Assembly: GCA_017629325.1 (NCBI GenBank)
Contig: JAGBXL010000044.1
Coordinates: 1 to 5,447 of the forward strand
Reading direction: 5' to 3'
Origin: Clostridia bacterium
GTDB lineage: Bacteria; Bacillota; Clostridia; UMGS1810
Length of the DNA stretch: 5,447 nt
Positions 5,322 to 5,447 of the stretch are shown piece by piece; the first letter of the stretch is position 1, and each line of letters begins with the position of its first letter. The notes below the pieces were generated by a model that was given only the letters and a program-made list of their open reading frames with translations, did not search any database and had not been told where the DNA came from. The translations under genes were made by a program, and so were the position numbers.

Positions 5322-5447
5322 ATGAAAAAATCAGCAATATTATTTCTTGTTTTTGCCTTATGCACTTTTAATGTAGGCTGCGGAGGCAACAAGACAAATG
5401 ATGCAAATGTTTTTTATTATACTTACAGTGATACCTACATTTCAAAT
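5322..5447 (+). CDS. Putative sugar ABC transporter substrate-binding lipoprotein, N-terminal fragment
   Basis: The frame is open to the window edge, giving the first 42 residues. It starts MKKSAILFLVFALCTFNVGC, a lysine-rich n-region, a hydrophobic core and a Cys at position 20. GCGGN is a typical lipoprotein cleavage region, although the -3 residue is Asn rather than Leu. The mature part goes on with a Lys/Asn/Asp linker and VFYYTYSDTYIS, which resembles the first strand of periplasmic-binding-protein type 1 sugar receptors of the MglB/galactose group (V.(I/V)Y.Y.D.F(I/M)S). The lipoprotein call rests on direct features. The sugar-binding call is an inference from one short strand, and other type 1 binding proteins remain possible. 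It is divergent from the membrane-protein gene. Confidence 0.7.
   Translation, partial: MKKSAILFLVFALCTFNVGCGGNKTNDANVFYYTYSDTYISN

Noticed and set aside
5201..5392. Minus-strand 63-codon frame at the right edge
   Set aside because: It runs through the divergent promoter region and over the lipoprotein start. It is rich in Ile and other AT-rich codons and has no ribosome binding site.

Overview
The window is AT-rich, with strong GGAGG-type ribosome binding sites, consensus sigma-A-type promoters and a CwlD-type cortex amidase. Together these point to a low-GC, probably spore-forming member of the Clostridia (Firmicutes). This is inferred from gene content and style. No 16S or other species-level marker is present.

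Layout, left to right. Positions 1-139 are the right end of an IS3-family insertion sequence: the last 24 codons of the transposase, a hairpin and the terminal inverted repeat. It is inserted 12 bp beyond the stop codon of the next gene. From 152 to 5174 there are five genes, all on the minus strand, so they are read from right to left: an uncharacterised four-helix membrane protein (5174-4611), cwlD (4556-3840), htpG (3826-2024), a class II fructose-bisphosphate aldolase (1935-1069) and an RluA-family pseudouridine synthase (1012-152). At the right edge a divergent plus-strand gene starts at 5322 and runs off the window. It looks like a substrate-binding lipoprotein of a sugar ABC transporter.

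Transcription units inferred from the sequence. A good promoter (TTGATT-17-TATAAT) precedes the membrane-protein gene and probably also serves cwlD and htpG. The cwlD stop codon overlaps the htpG ribosome binding site. The aldolase gene has its own promoter with a perfect TTGACA-17-TATAAT and a strong intrinsic terminator. rluA begins directly after that terminator with no visible promoter, so it probably depends on readthrough. A hairpin inside the insertion sequence is oriented to end the rluA transcript.

The genes are mostly housekeeping: protein folding, glycolysis, RNA modification and spore cortex maturation. I see no defence, CRISPR, toxin-antitoxin or biosynthetic system. The most unusual local signal is a perfect 26-bp palindrome between the membrane-protein gene and cwlD. 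Its 3' arm contains most of the cwlD Shine-Dalgarno sequence. Immediately downstream an in-frame TTG start for cwlD overlaps a six-codon ATG reading frame. This arrangement could control cwlD translation.
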